Below are positions 44,949-54,352 of a stretch of DNA of 64,000 nt, piece by piece. The notes beneath the pieces are model-generated. The model had not been told where the DNA came from. It saw nothing but the letters and a program-made list of their open reading frames with translations, and searched no databases. The stretch is taken from contig NZ_KB235898.1 in the NCBI RefSeq assembly GCF_000332155.1, forward strand, positions 488,592 through 552,591, given 5' to 3'. The DNA comes from Kamptonema formosum PCC 6407. Lineage in GTDB: Bacteria; Cyanobacteriota; Cyanobacteriia; Cyanobacteriales; Microcoleaceae. Both the position numbers and the translations under genes were made by a program. How positions within the stretch are numbered: the first letter of the stretch is position 1; every line of letters begins with the position of its first letter.

Positions 44949-46331
44949 TTAAGCAGTTTCGTGCTGTTTTCGCCAAGCGGGATGCCATAACAACTCCGCA
45001 GTCGATCGCTTCTCCACCATTTCCTTAGTGATAGTACATCGAGCCACATCCTTGCGGGAAGGTAACTCGTACATCACATCCAGCATCAACTCTTCCAAGA
45101 TGCTGCGGAGAGCCCGCGCACCAGTTTTGCGACGATAGGCCTCCTGTGCGATCGCCTTCAGCGCATCCCCTTGAAATTCTAACTGCACATTGTCCATCTT
45201 CAGCAGCTTTTGATATTGCTTAACCAGCGCATTTTTGGGCTCAGTTAATATCTCCATCAAAGCCGCCTCGTCTAAGGGCGAAATCACCGTCACAACAGGC
45301 ATCCGTCCCACAAACTCAGGAATTAAGCCAAACTTCACTAAGTCATCAGGTTGTGCGTGTTGCAAAATATCTGCTGCACGTTTATCCTTTGCCGGAATAC
45401 CATTAGCTATACCTTCCGCTTCTTGGGGCTGAATAAAGCCCAAAGATTTCTTACCAAGACGCTGTTCAACTATTTTTTCCAAACCAACAAAAGCACCGCC
45501 ACAGATAAATAGAATTTTGCTAGTGTCAAGTTGAATAAAATCTTGGTAAGGATGCTTGCGGCCACCTTGAGGGGGGACATTTACTACCGTTCCTTCTAAT
45601 ATTTTCAGCAAAGCTTGCTGTACGCCTTCGCCGGAAACATCGCGCGTGATCGAAGTGTTTTCGCTTTTACGGGCAATCTTGTCAATTTCATCAATGTAAA
45701 TGATACCGCGTTGGGCAGTTTCTACATCAAAGTCTGCCACTTGTAGCAGTCTGAGTAAGATATTTTCCACATCATCACCGACATAGCCGGCTTCAGTCAG
45801 CGTCGTTGCATCCGCTACCGCAAAGGGAACATCCAGCATTTGCGCCAAACTTTGAGCAAGGAGGGTTTTGCCGCAACCTGTGGGCCCAACGAGTAAGATA
45901 TTGGATTTTTGGAGTTCTACGGCATCATCAGGGGTAGGCTTGGTAGCCTTATCTCGATCCACACTCAAACGCTTGTAGTGGTTGTAAACGGCCACTGAAA
46001 GCACTTTTTTCGCCGAGTGTTGGCCGATTACGTGGTTGTCCAAATGTTGCTTGATTTCTACTGGTTTGAGAATGGCAGTTGTAGAGGTTTTGGACTTTCC
46101 GGGTTTGCGTGGTTGCGATCGCGTGGGGTTTGAGAGAGATTCTCGCATCTCTGAGTTAGACGTTCCCACAGCAGCTTTGCTTGAGTCAAAAAACTCCTCT
46201 TCTAAAATTTCGTTGCACAGTTCCACACACTCATCGCAAATGTACACGCCGGGCCCGGCAATTAACTTACGGACATACTCCTGCGACTTGCCACAAAAGG
46301 AGCATCTTAATTGGGAATCATATTTAGACAT
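44949..46331 (-). CDS. clpX: ATP-dependent Clp protease ATP-binding subunit ClpX
   Basis: The 460-aa AAA+ unfoldase has an N-terminal zinc-binding domain ([10 protein letters not shown], then ICDECVELC), Walker A ([12 protein letters not shown]), pore loop (GYVGDDVE), Walker B ([10 protein letters not shown]) and the IGF-like loop region before residue 300. It unfolds tagged proteins for ClpP. The length is slightly long because of a linker of about 30 residues ([20 protein letters not shown]). In many cyanobacteria clpX follows tig-clpP2; here no clpP or tig lies upstream in the window. Confidence 0.97.
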   Translation of the reverse strand: MSKYDSQLRCSFCGKSQEYVRKLIAGPGVYICDECVELCNEILEEEFFDSSKAAVGTSNSEMRESLSNPTRSQPRKPGKSKTSTTAILKPVEIKQHLDNHVIGQHSAKKVLSVAVYNHYKRLSVDRDKATKPTPDDAVELQKSNILLVGPTGCGKTLLAQSLAQMLDVPFAVADATTLTEAGYVGDDVENILLRLLQVADFDVETAQRGIIYIDEIDKIARKSENTSITRDVSGEGVQQALLKILEGTVVNVPPQGGRKHPYQDFIQLDTSKILFICGGAFVGLEKIVEQRLGKKSLGFIQPQEAEGIANGIPAKDKRAADILQHAQPDDLVKFGLIPEFVGRMPVVTVISPLDEAALMEILTEPKNALVKQYQKLLKMDNVQLEFQGDALKAIAQEAYRRKTGARALRSILEELMLDVMYELPSRKDVARCTITKEMVEKRSTAELLWHPAWRKQHETA

Positions 46332-46625
46332 ATCTGCCTCTTACATTACTGTTGCGGTTGTTTGTCCCGATGAGGGGAGCTGCGGCTGGATCGACTTTTG
46401 CTGTATCCCTTGGGAGTTAGGCTTTTCGCTCTCTACTTCTAAACTAGCACTGACTGCTATTTATTTGAGGAAAGAAACTATTTGCGGTTGCTGGGCTTGT
46501 TTTCTGGGAGGTGCGTTGGCAAAGTCCGCCGTAGGCTCGCTATTTCCTGGTAGAAAGGTGCGATCGCGTCTCAGTTAGCAAAACTCATATAATCTAAGTA
46601 GGAAAAGAGCGAAAGGTAATTTTAT

Positions 46626-47081
46626 ATGAAAGAATTAAATAAATTAGAACTAGATGGAATTAAGAACATGGGGGCAGTTTACACTCAGGTTAAGCTGACA
46701 AATGCAATAGATGAAGCTCTAGTCAGTCGGGGTTTGCTCGCACCTCGGCTATTGCGTGAGTGTGAAACGGAAGGTCTAGTAGATACAGGCTCAGTTTACC
46801 TAGTAATTTCAGCAAAGATAGTAGAGCAGTTAGGTTTACGAATTATAGCACAGCAGCTTGTCAAGTATGCTGATGGTCGTCAGGAAACTGTAGGAGTAAC
46901 GGAGGCTATATTAATTGAAGTTGAGGGGCGTAGGACTACGGAGGATGCACTGGTGACAGGGGATGAGGTATTAATTGGTCAGGTGGTTTTGGAGAAGTTA
47001 GATTTGCTTGTAGATTGTAAAAATCAGCGGTTGATGGGTAATCCAGCTAATCCTGATTATCCTGTAACTTATATTAAGTGA
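46626..47081 (+). CDS. Retropepsin-like clan AA aspartic protease, second copy
   Basis: The 151-aa protein has the catalytic VDTGSVYLVISAKIVEQLG motif (Asp53) and a later LIGQVVLEKLDLLVD hydrophobic-Gly segment. The first 14 residues (MKELNKLELDGIKN) precede a MGAVYTQVKLTNAIDEA segment that is the usual N-terminus, so the ATG at 46668 is also possible. The Shine-Dalgarno AAAGG favours 46626. Unlike the 16.8-17.2 kb copy, it has no partner gene upstream; a long tandem array follows the stop. Confidence 0.78.
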   Translation: MKELNKLELDGIKNMGAVYTQVKLTNAIDEALVSRGLLAPRLLRECETEGLVDTGSVYLVISAKIVEQLGLRIIAQQLVKYADGRQETVGVTEAILIEVEGRRTTEDALVTGDEVLIGQVVLEKLDLLVDCKNQRLMGNPANPDYPVTYIK

Positions 47082-47084
47082 AAA

Positions 47085-47268
47085 GAAGGGGCTAGGGACT
47101 AGGGACTAGGGACTAGGGAAAGAGGAAGAGAGGGAGATGGGGGAGATGGGGAAGATGGGGGAGATGGGGGAGATGGGGAAGATGGGGACGATGGGTAATT
47201 AGCGATTAGCGATTAGCCATTAGCGATTAGCCATTAGCCATTACCAATTACCAATTACCAATTACCAA
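47085..47268. repeat. CTAGGGA, GGGGAGAT and TTAGCCA/TTACCAA arrays
   Basis: The array starts 4 bp after the protease stop and ends at the stop of the convergent gene on the minus strand (47270). Units change along its length from 7-mer CTAGGGA to 9-mer GATGGGGGA to 7-mer CATTAGC and CCAATTA. Confidence 0.85.
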
Positions 47269-47269
47269 T

Positions 47270-47926
47270 TTATCGCAGAGTAACTTTGACTGATGTTTGT
47301 ATTGATTTACTGGCCACTATCAGAATGCGGTAGACTCCAGACTGAGGTAATTTAGCTAAAGCTTCGCCGTTGCCTTGATCGAGCAGTTCTCCCGATGGAG
47401 ATTCGATCGCTACATCTACATCCTTAGCAGTGACGGTCATTGTTTGCCCAACTTTCGCCTGAATTGTTAAAGGCTGGATTTCGTAGGCGGATAATTTAAG
47501 TTCAATGCTGGTATCTTTTGCTCCTCGCGCCATCGGGAGTTTGCGGTCTGGTTTATATGACCAGATTGCTTTAAAGTCACGTTCCAAAACAAAGCTAGTT
47601 GTCTGTTTTTTGGGGGTGATCCTTACTCGATAAAGACCTGACTCCGGTAATACCCCTACCCATTGGCTGACCTCTGTTTGAATTATGCCTAATCTTTGCC
47701 CGCTGGGGCTAAACAGTTCTGCTGTCAAGCTTCCCGCCCACAGAGATAAAGTTAGTTCGCGCCCTTTTATTCCTTCAAAAATGTAAGTAGTAGGTTTAGC
47801 GATTGTCTCTCGAATTTCGGGGCTTGACATTCTCCGAATTGGCTCAATAGTTGGGGTTGTGGTATTGCCAAGTGCAGTTGTTGCCACAAATACGGCCAGT
47901 AGCCCTGACAGTATTAGTTTTTTCAT
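47270..47926 (-). CDS. Secreted protein of unknown function, 218 aa
   Basis: The protein has a clear signal peptide (MKKLILSGLLAVFVATTALG) and a beta-rich mature part with two similar halves (SLTAELFSPSGQRLGIIQTE and DVDVAIESPSGELLDQGN), which resemble pre-peptidase-type sandwich folds with the pattern xSPSGxxL. It probably sits in the periplasm. I recognise no catalytic motif. The gene is convergent with the protease at 46.6 kb, separated by a tandem array. Confidence 0.65.
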   Translation of the reverse strand: MKKLILSGLLAVFVATTALGNTTTPTIEPIRRMSSPEIRETIAKPTTYIFEGIKGRELTLSLWAGSLTAELFSPSGQRLGIIQTEVSQWVGVLPESGLYRVRITPKKQTTSFVLERDFKAIWSYKPDRKLPMARGAKDTSIELKLSAYEIQPLTIQAKVGQTMTVTAKDVDVAIESPSGELLDQGNGEALAKLPQSGVYRILIVASKSIQTSVKVTLR

Positions 47927-48250
47927 TTAATGTCCCAGTTCTGATGGCATGAGGTGCTGTAGGACATTACTTCGGTTTCCCTGGCTACGCCGGAAAAAAT
48001 GTGGCGATCGCGAACTGGGATAATGATGAGTTCTAGAGGTGGGTTGAGCTGATAAATTTTGTCTCTTACCAAAGATATTTGGCGGTTCTATGGGTTTGAA
48101 ATAACCCGCCGTAATTAATTCCTAAAATATAATTAATTCCTAAAATTAATAAGTCCCCTTCAGATGATCTGAAGAGGACTTTGTGAAGAGTGGGGCGATC
48201 GCGCTTTGTGGAGGGCGATCGCGCGTAATCTAGTATGTATGCCTAATTGA
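47927..48250. other. Gap with hlip terminator
   Basis: The stretch holds a strong hairpin near 48151-48182, followed by GCGATCGC (HIP1-type) octamers. No other gene is visible in 324 bp. Confidence 0.45.
48151..48182 (-). terminator. Likely terminator of the downstream-facing hlip
   Basis: AAGTCC-c-CTTCAGAT-g-ATCTGAAG-a-GGACTT is a near-perfect self-complementary run about 70 bp past the stop of the HLIP gene at 48.25 kb, read on the minus strand, with TTATTAATTTT after it. Confidence 0.6.
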
Positions 48251-48397
48251 TTACATCAAGCCCAACTGGGACAAAATACCTTGACCAGTCAGGAACTCAG
48301 TAGCAAGACCAATTACAAAGCCCAGCATGGCCAGACGACCATTCCAAGTTTCGGCGAAATCGGTAAAGCCCAATTTGGTTGTTTCTTTAGTTTCCAT
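48251..48397 (-). CDS. High-light-inducible protein (HLIP), 48 aa
   Basis: This single-helix protein (METKETTKLGFTDFAETWNG followed by RLAMLGFVIGLATEF) has the chlorophyll-binding motif ExxNGRLAMxGF, here with Thr-Trp before Asn. It is a short HLIP of the HliA type and protects PSII assembly against excess light. Start ATG at 48397 with an AGGTTCG upstream. Confidence 0.93.
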   Translation of the reverse strand: METKETTKLGFTDFAETWNGRLAMLGFVIGLATEFLTGQGILSQLGLM

Positions 48398-48548
48398 GAT
48401 CGCGAACCTCGTTTAATTTCAACCTTGTTAAGTAATGTAACACAAGGACAGAAACAATGCAACATTTTTTTACATTTTTGTCAAAGGCTTGCTGTGAGGG
48501 AAACGGAGGCAGTGCTGATTCATTCTTTTAAAGCTATAGTCTGACAGA

Positions 48549-48659
48549 GACTAAAGTCCCTGTCTCAAGTGCGAAAGTCGTCTGAAGACGACTAGACAGC
48601 TAGTATTTGAGTCGGTTTAAACCGACTTCAGCTATTAGGCAGGGACTTTAGTCCCTGAC
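48549..48659. repeat. Dispersed multi-hairpin repeat (GACTAAAGTCCCTG)
   Basis: The sequence GACTAAAGTCCCTGTC is repeated in inverse form (CAGGGACTTTAGTCCCTG) around AAGTCGTCTGAAGACGACT and GAGTCGGTTTAAACCGACTT hairpins. This is a common cyanobacterial repeat pattern; the remaining gap from 48398 to 48751 holds nothing else. Confidence 0.7.
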
Positions 48660-48751
48660 GGGTTTCGGGAAAATGAAATAGCTCTGCCCCTCTCCCCGAT
48701 CTTCCTCTGAGTAAGCTATAACGACAAGTAAGGCATCTGGCGGTAAATCTG

Positions 48752-51700
48752 ATGAAACTGATTAAACAAACTACTCTTCATTTCCAGGAAGCAGGTTCCG
48801 ATAAGGTTTATGAAGTGGATCTGTGCCAGGTCGGGGAAGACCTTTATCTGGTAAACTTCCGCTACGGTCGCCGAGGTACGAACCTCAAAGAAGGGACAAA
48901 AACTGATAAAGCCGTGCCTTTGGCACAAGCTCAAAAAGTATTTGATAAGCTGGTTGGGGAAAAGACGAAAAAAGGCTATCGCGACGTTACGAGTGCAGGG
49001 GTAAGTGCTGCGCCTGCGGTACCCCAAACCGCCACAGTTACAGAGATTTCAGTTGGAGAGCCGCGTAAACAAGCTATTATCAATCGTCTCGCTCGTGGTA
49101 GCAATAGTAAATGGCCCCTCGAACGTGCTATCTGGCGTGCGGGGGAATTGAAGATCCGGGAAGCTGCGCCGTTGTTAATTCAATTATTTCGTAGTGGCGA
49201 TCGCTTAAGAGATTATTGCATTGCTTGGGCCTTGGGTTGGTGCGGCGATGAGAGTGCAATTCCCCCACTTCAAAGAATTGTAAGCGGCGATCGCCTTCCT
49301 ATTGAACCCAAAATGCCCGAATTTGTTTGCCGCATCGCCTGGGAAGCAATTGTTAAATTATCAGATGAAGAAACAAAAGCAACATTGCGCTCTGAAAAAA
49401 TAAAACAATTACCGCCAGAATTGCGAGAAATAGCACAAAATGGTTCAGCGGAGGCATTCTCCACAGCCTTAATTAGTTATCTTAATAACAATGAAAGTCA
49501 GCGTTTTTCCGTACTCGATACTATCTATCAAATTGATAACAATTCAGTGCGACCCGCCCTACTTAATATTTTATCTACTGCACCGCTTCAACCCAACTAT
49601 TTTAAACAAATTCGTCACATTTTCAAGATGGCTGAATATCGCCATGATGCCGAAGTTTTTGCGATTCTTACTCGTCGATTTGAAAAAGAATCGGCAATGT
49701 TCCGCAGCGATGGTAATTATATCCGACTTCCAGAAGGCGGGTACTTGAGAAAATACGAATATCATTATAATCCTCAAGCCCGCAAGCACGAAAGAGTTAA
49801 ACTCAATGAATTTGTCCAGGAAATGGAGAGCGATAATGCGAGAATTGCCTATAGCAATAAAACTCGCGACTATCTACAACGGCGGGTTTGGCGAACTCTT
49901 AAACAATTAGGTGAAGAAAGTGATTCTGATTATATAAAAATGGCTGTCAACCTTCTTCTTCAATATACCGATGCTGATGCCGTAGAAGTTAAAAACAGCG
50001 ATTTCCAGGTATGGAATTACTCTGACATGACTCGCATTCATTATAACCGTGACTGGGATAGTTATGCTGGCTATTTAACATTTAACCACATTTTATATGA
50101 GAATAGTCCCCGCTATGTTTTATTCCCAAATAACAAAGCATGGCGTTGTCAGGAAAACTATAAACCTGGAGATCCAGAACCCGAAGTTCGAGAAGAAGCA
50201 TTTCCTCAACTGTGGCAGCAAAACCCAGAAGCACTGCTACAATTGTTATTAGCAAGTAACTGTCAGCCCGTTCATCATTTTGCCGTTAAAGCTTTAAAAG
50301 CTTGCCAACAATTTTGTGCAAATATTGACATTGACACAATTATCAAACTTCTTGGCAAACCCTACGCAGTTACAGCAGAGCTGAGTTTGAATTTAGTCAT
50401 AAACGGTGGCTATCACAGACAGCCAGCCAACAAGAAATTAGTTCTTGCTGTTGCCAATTCTGTATCTCAAAATGCGCGGACATTGGCTTACCGCTGGATA
50501 GAAGAACAGCGGGAATATTTCTTAGAAGACAGCCAATTTATTGCTGCATTAGTGACTAGCGCACAAACAGATACTCGCCAATTTGCTCGTCGATTGTTGA
50601 GTTCATCAATTATTAATGATAACACTGCCAGAGTATTAATCGCCCGAATTATTGCTGAATTGTTAGCTTTCCCAGGAGAACCAACCGAATTAGGGGAAAT
50701 AGCAAAAGAAATCACCGAAACTTTGCTAATTAGCTTTACACCACAACTGCGAAATTTAGGATTAGGAATTATCCTTGATTTACTCAGACATCCCCTACCT
50801 GAGATTCAAGAATTAGGGGCGCGGATTTTACTAAATCACGAAATCAACGCTGCTAATTTACCCCCGAATTTGATAGAGTCTTTACTAGAATCGCCCTACG
50901 AACGAGTGCGAGTAGTGGGAGTGAGATTATTTGGTCAATTACCCGATGAAACTTTGATCGGTTCTCAGAGTATTTTGATAATAGCAATGGCCGTTAATCC
51001 TGTGGCTGAAATCCGCAATGCGATTAGACCAGTCATTCGGCGTTTAAGCAGAGAATATCCAGCTTTTGCTACTCAGTTAGTCTCTGAGTTTATTGATGTG
51101 TTAATGATTCCAGAAAGACATCAAGGCGTTCACAGCTATTTAGTTAGTTTACTGCGAGAAGATATTCCCGAATGGATGTCTAGTATCGATCGAAATACCG
51201 CTTTGCGACTGCTTAAAGCTAAATCCTCTGCGACTCAAGAATTAGGAGGTTTTATCCTGGGAGTACATTACCCAACTTGGGCAGCAGAATTTGATATAAT
51301 AGACATAGTTAAGCTGGCTAGTCACGAAATTTTGTCAGTGCGAGAAGCAGCGCGAAAAATGTTTGTAGCAAATTTAGATCGCATTCGTAGCAATTCCCAA
51401 GAAATGTTAGCGGCTGTCCGCCTACTTGAGTCAAAATGGGATGATTCGCGGGAATTTGCCCATCAAACTTTTAAGACAGAATTTTCTAGCGAAGAATGGA
51501 CTCCAGAGGTGATGGTTAGCATCTGCGACAGCATTCGGGAAGACGTGCGCCAATTTGGACGAGACTTAGTGACTCGCAATTTTCAAGCAGCTTACGGACA
51601 AGATTATCTGCTAAAATTTAGCGAACATCCTTCGGGAGATATGCAGTTGTTTGCTACTAATTATCTAGAAAGTTATGCCGTAGATAGTCCCGATCGATTG

Positions 51701-51970
51701 AGAGAGTTAATGCCTTATTTTATCACCGTATTATCGCGCGTAAATCGGGGTAGAGTTGCTAAACAGAGAATTTTTACCTTTCTGGATGCAGAAGCGCAAA
51801 AAAGTCAAGCAGCGGCGATGGTTGTAGCCGAGATTTTAACCCGGCAATCTGCTACTATTGCCATTGGGGATAAGGCCGCTGCAATTCAAACTATGTTAAA
51901 AATTCACAAGGTTTATCCGCAGCTTAATTTACCTATTCAGGTGAAAGAAGTTGTAGAAGTTAGAAGTTAG
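48752..51970 (+). CDS. WGR domain protein with long HEAT-repeat region, 1072 aa
   Basis: Residues about 1-80 form a WGR domain (VNFRYGRRGTNLKEGTKTD), known from PARPs, polyA polymerase and conflict-linked genes, where it binds nucleic acid. The rest is largely alpha-helical with HEAT-like repeats (IREAAPLLIQLFRSGDRLRD, EIQELGARILL, VREAARKMFV). No enzymatic motif is seen. It is followed 10 bp later by HicA and later by a SWIM protein. Such WGR-HEAT proteins often lie in MoxR/vWA-type clusters; here neither partner is visible. It is likely a nucleic acid-recognising scaffold. Confidence 0.75.
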   Translation: MKLIKQTTLHFQEAGSDKVYEVDLCQVGEDLYLVNFRYGRRGTNLKEGTKTDKAVPLAQAQKVFDKLVGEKTKKGYRDVTSAGVSAAPAVPQTATVTEISVGEPRKQAIINRLARGSNSKWPLERAIWRAGELKIREAAPLLIQLFRSGDRLRDYCIAWALGWCGDESAIPPLQRIVSGDRLPIEPKMPEFVCRIAWEAIVKLSDEETKATLRSEKIKQLPPELREIAQNGSAEAFSTALISYLNNNESQRFSVLDTIYQIDNNSVRPALLNILSTAPLQPNYFKQIRHIFKMAEYRHDAEVFAILTRRFEKESAMFRSDGNYIRLPEGGYLRKYEYHYNPQARKHERVKLNEFVQEMESDNARIAYSNKTRDYLQRRVWRTLKQLGEESDSDYIKMAVNLLLQYTDADAVEVKNSDFQVWNYSDMTRIHYNRDWDSYAGYLTFNHILYENSPRYVLFPNNKAWRCQENYKPGDPEPEVREEAFPQLWQQNPEALLQLLLASNCQPVHHFAVKALKACQQFCANIDIDTIIKLLGKPYAVTAELSLNLVINGGYHRQPANKKLVLAVANSVSQNARTLAYRWIEEQREYFLEDSQFIAALVTSAQTDTRQFARRLLSSSIINDNTARVLIARIIAELLAFPGEPTELGEIAKEITETLLISFTPQLRNLGLGIILDLLRHPLPEIQELGARILLNHEINAANLPPNLIESLLESPYERVRVVGVRLFGQLPDETLIGSQSILIIAMAVNPVAEIRNAIRPVIRRLSREYPAFATQLVSEFIDVLMIPERHQGVHSYLVSLLREDIPEWMSSIDRNTALRLLKAKSSATQELGGFILGVHYPTWAAEFDIIDIVKLASHEILSVREAARKMFVANLDRIRSNSQEMLAAVRLLESKWDDSREFAHQTFKTEFSSEEWTPEVMVSICDSIREDVRQFGRDLVTRNFQAAYGQDYLLKFSEHPSGDMQLFATNYLESYAVDSPDRLRELMPYFITVLSRVNRGRVAKQRIFTFLDAEAQKSQAAAMVVAEILTRQSATIAIGDKAAAIQTMLKIHKVYPQLNLPIQVKEVVEVRS

Positions 51971-51995
51971 TGTTTATGACGTGGCAAACGGAGTC

Positions 51996-52235
51996 ATGCC
52001 CAAAAAAATCAGAGAGTTAAAAAGTATGTTATTGAAAGCAGGATTTACTTACCGTACTGGCAAAGGTAGTCATACCAAATGGTATCATCCTCTTCTATCT
52101 GGGGTAATTACTCTCTCAGGTAAAGATGGTAATGATGCTAAACCTTACCAGGAGGCAGATGTAAACAATGCAGTTCAGAAAATAGAAGAAATTAACAGAG
52201 AAGAAGAGGAAAAACAAAATGATTTGTCACTATAG
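51996..52235 (+). CDS. HicA mRNA interferase-type toxin
   Basis: About 79 aa, with a HicA dsRBD-like fold: MPKKIRELKSMLLKAGFTYR, then the catalytic-type His motif KGSHTKWYH. The preceding frame is open from GTG at 51981, but ATG 51996 with GGAG upstream is better. HicA cleaves mRNA and is neutralised by HicB. It overlaps the next gene by 17 bp. The C-terminus (EEINREEEEKQNDLSL) is acidic and longer than a minimal HicA. Confidence 0.82.
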   Translation: MPKKIRELKSMLLKAGFTYRTGKGSHTKWYHPLLSGVITLSGKDGNDAKPYQEADVNNAVQKIEEINREEEEKQNDLSL

Positions 52236-52446
52236 TATGATTATCCAATGGTCAGATGAAGATCGGTGTTTTGTAGTCAGTCTCCCTGAGTGGGGGAAAT
52301 TTTGTCACACGCATGGAGATACATATCAAGAAGCACTTAAAAATGCTCAAGAAGTGTTAGAACTTCTGATTGAGTCATCATTAGAAGACGGGAAACCTTT
52401 ACCGCAACCTAAGATATTTGGAAAATCTTTTCAGCCAGTGGGATGA
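52219..52446 (+). CDS. HicB-like antitoxin, first copy (75 aa)
   Basis: A partial RNase H fold domain of HicB type: MIIQWSDEDRCFVVSLPEWG, then CHTHGDTYQEALKNAQEVLE. It lacks a C-terminal DNA-binding domain, so autoregulation may need another factor. It overlaps hicA by 17 bp and is a candidate antitoxin for it. Confidence 0.8.
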   Translation: MICHYSMIIQWSDEDRCFVVSLPEWGKFCHTHGDTYQEALKNAQEVLELLIESSLEDGKPLPQPKIFGKSFQPVG

Positions 52447-52452
52447 CGAACC

Positions 52453-52677
52453 ATGAAAGATTATCACTTTAATATTAATGTTTTCTACAGTGAAAAAGAT
52501 GAGGGTTATATTGCCGATATTCCCGATTTAAAATATTGCTCTGCTTTTGGTTTAACACCAGAAGAAGCACTCCATGAAGTAATAATTGCTAAAACTGCTT
52601 GGCTTGAGGCCGCTATGGCCGAGAGTAAGCCTATTCCCACCCCCAAATATCGACCCGCAATTTACCAAGCTAGTTGA
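52453..52677 (+). CDS. HicB-like antitoxin, second copy (74 aa)
   Basis: Another HicB-like domain (DYHFNINVFYSEKDEGYIAD, then AFGLTPEEALHEVIIA), 6 bp after the first. The tail differs from the first copy (AMAESKPIPTPKYRPAIYQAS). No separate HicA gene accompanies it in the window, so it may work with the same toxin or be an orphan. It also lacks a DNA-binding extension. Confidence 0.8.
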   Translation: MKDYHFNINVFYSEKDEGYIADIPDLKYCSAFGLTPEEALHEVIIAKTAWLEAAMAESKPIPTPKYRPAIYQAS

Positions 52678-52686
52678 GGAAAAACA

Positions 52687-54330
52687 ATGGAATTCAACTA
52701 CTCTTACAAAGGCAACTCAGGTGTTAGCGAACGGGGTGGAAATACCCAGATGTCTTTCTCCCCAGACACCAAACGCCCACCTACTTATTTTATCGGAGAA
52801 TTGCGTCAAAATGTTGCATTTCGCGAGGCGATTAGTGCCTTACACGATGTTGTAGTCTCCGATATGCGATTCCAGCCCAAAGATAAAACTGCTTATAAAG
52901 AATGGCGTGCCAAACAGGAGGAAATCGACTGGCAAATTGTCGCCAATCAGCGTCAAGACTTAGCAGCAAAAATCCAGCCATTGCAGGCAGAATTAAACCA
53001 ATTTTACCAGCGCCGTTCTGAACGTTTAAAACCTTATTATCGAGCGCGAGAAGCCTTCCGCCGCTATGTTTGGCAAAAAGAATTAGACTTTTATTTTGTC
53101 TTCGACCCAGTAATTACCGTCCATCCAGATGAAGTATTCTTTGAATGTTTCAGCGTAGATGAATCGAGTTATGGCCGTTTGGGTGCAAGCTACGAGGTGT
53201 TTAAAAATATCAATGAATTTGCTTGCGGCACTACCAATGTTGATTACTCGGCGGCCCTTTATGATGAATTTCAAAAAGTTCGCAGTTACAAAACAACTTT
53301 GCTGCAAGTTGACCCCTCTGGCTTTGAAGTTCAAACTAGCAATGAAGAGGTATTTAAAGAAGTTAAAATTGATTTACCCGACAGTTGGGTAAGAGGTTTT
53401 CTACAAGTTAGTTCGGCAATGTCCTTACCTGCGACGCAATTTGATTTGCATCCGATGGACATTCATAATATGTGTTTTATCCTGCGTCGCCACAAAGAGA
53501 AAAAAGGGCCGCGCAGTCTGCGATACCATCTGAAACCAGGGGAACCAGTGCGGATCGTTTTTGAACCTTGGGGGACAGAAATTATTTGTCACCGTTCGAT
53601 TTATCATGGTTCGCAAGAACAGGAAATCAGAGTTTGGGGCCGTCGCCGCCTCCACATTTTAGAGCGTTTAATTCCTGTAGCTAAAAAGTTTACTGTACAT
53701 TTATTAGGTACGGGAATGCCGTCCTTTTATGTAGCTGATTTAGGCGATATGTCCTTTACCTTGGGATTATCGGGATGGAGCGCCAATGATTGGTCAAAAT
53801 CTGGTAACTTTGATTTAATGGCTCCCCGTGCTGATGTTGATAGTTGGACGCAACAACTTATTTTTGATGCTTTGCGGGAAAATTGGCGGGAAACTCCTGA
53901 TAGTTTGGCCCAGCGGCTTAAGTTAAGTCGGGTCGCAGTTTTAGGCGCTTTAAGTGCTTACACTCAGGCGGGAAGAGCTATTTACGATTTGAATAAGCAG
54001 GTTTATCGGGTACGGGAATTAAGCCGAGAACCTTTGCCAATGGAACGGCTACGTTTTGCTAATGAGCGAGAAGAGAAAGCGACTCGTTTTCTAAGTCAAA
54101 ATGCAGTCCAGATCGCTGCGTCAAATATTGACGTGGCTGGCGCATTTACTTTACAAGGAAATGTGAATGACAAAGAAAAAAGTTTTAATCCCTGCTTGAC
54201 AGTTGACGCAGATGAGCGTATAATTCAAGCAGAATGTAATTGCAATTGGCATCAGCAAAATAAGCTGTACAAAGGCCCTTGCGAGCACATTTTGGCTCTG
54301 CGGATGCAATACAGCCGCCAAAGTCAATAA
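52687..54330 (+). CDS. SWIM zinc-finger protein, 547 aa
   Basis: Residues about 500-540 have a SWIM zinc finger (ECNCNWHQQNKLYKGPCEHI, CxCx13CxH), which typically contacts DNA or protein. The N-terminal 500 residues show no other recognised domain, apart from a helical, charged first third and a beta-rich centre. It starts 9 bp after the second HicB-like gene, and so probably belongs to the transcript that begins with the WGR-HEAT gene. The start could also be the ATG at 52750. Function unknown; DNA binding is inferred from the finger. Confidence 0.8.
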   Translation: MEFNYSYKGNSGVSERGGNTQMSFSPDTKRPPTYFIGELRQNVAFREAISALHDVVVSDMRFQPKDKTAYKEWRAKQEEIDWQIVANQRQDLAAKIQPLQAELNQFYQRRSERLKPYYRAREAFRRYVWQKELDFYFVFDPVITVHPDEVFFECFSVDESSYGRLGASYEVFKNINEFACGTTNVDYSAALYDEFQKVRSYKTTLLQVDPSGFEVQTSNEEVFKEVKIDLPDSWVRGFLQVSSAMSLPATQFDLHPMDIHNMCFILRRHKEKKGPRSLRYHLKPGEPVRIVFEPWGTEIICHRSIYHGSQEQEIRVWGRRRLHILERLIPVAKKFTVHLLGTGMPSFYVADLGDMSFTLGLSGWSANDWSKSGNFDLMAPRADVDSWTQQLIFDALRENWRETPDSLAQRLKLSRVAVLGALSAYTQAGRAIYDLNKQVYRVRELSREPLPMERLRFANEREEKATRFLSQNAVQIAASNIDVAGAFTLQGNVNDKEKSFNPCLTVDADERIIQAECNCNWHQQNKLYKGPCEHILALRMQYSRQSQ

Positions 54331-54352
54331 GTTAATAGTAAGTTAGTGAATT

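Noticed and set aside
46036..46578. 180-aa plus-strand ORF over the 5' part of clpX
   Set aside because: It is the antisense frame of the clpX N-terminus with no family pattern.
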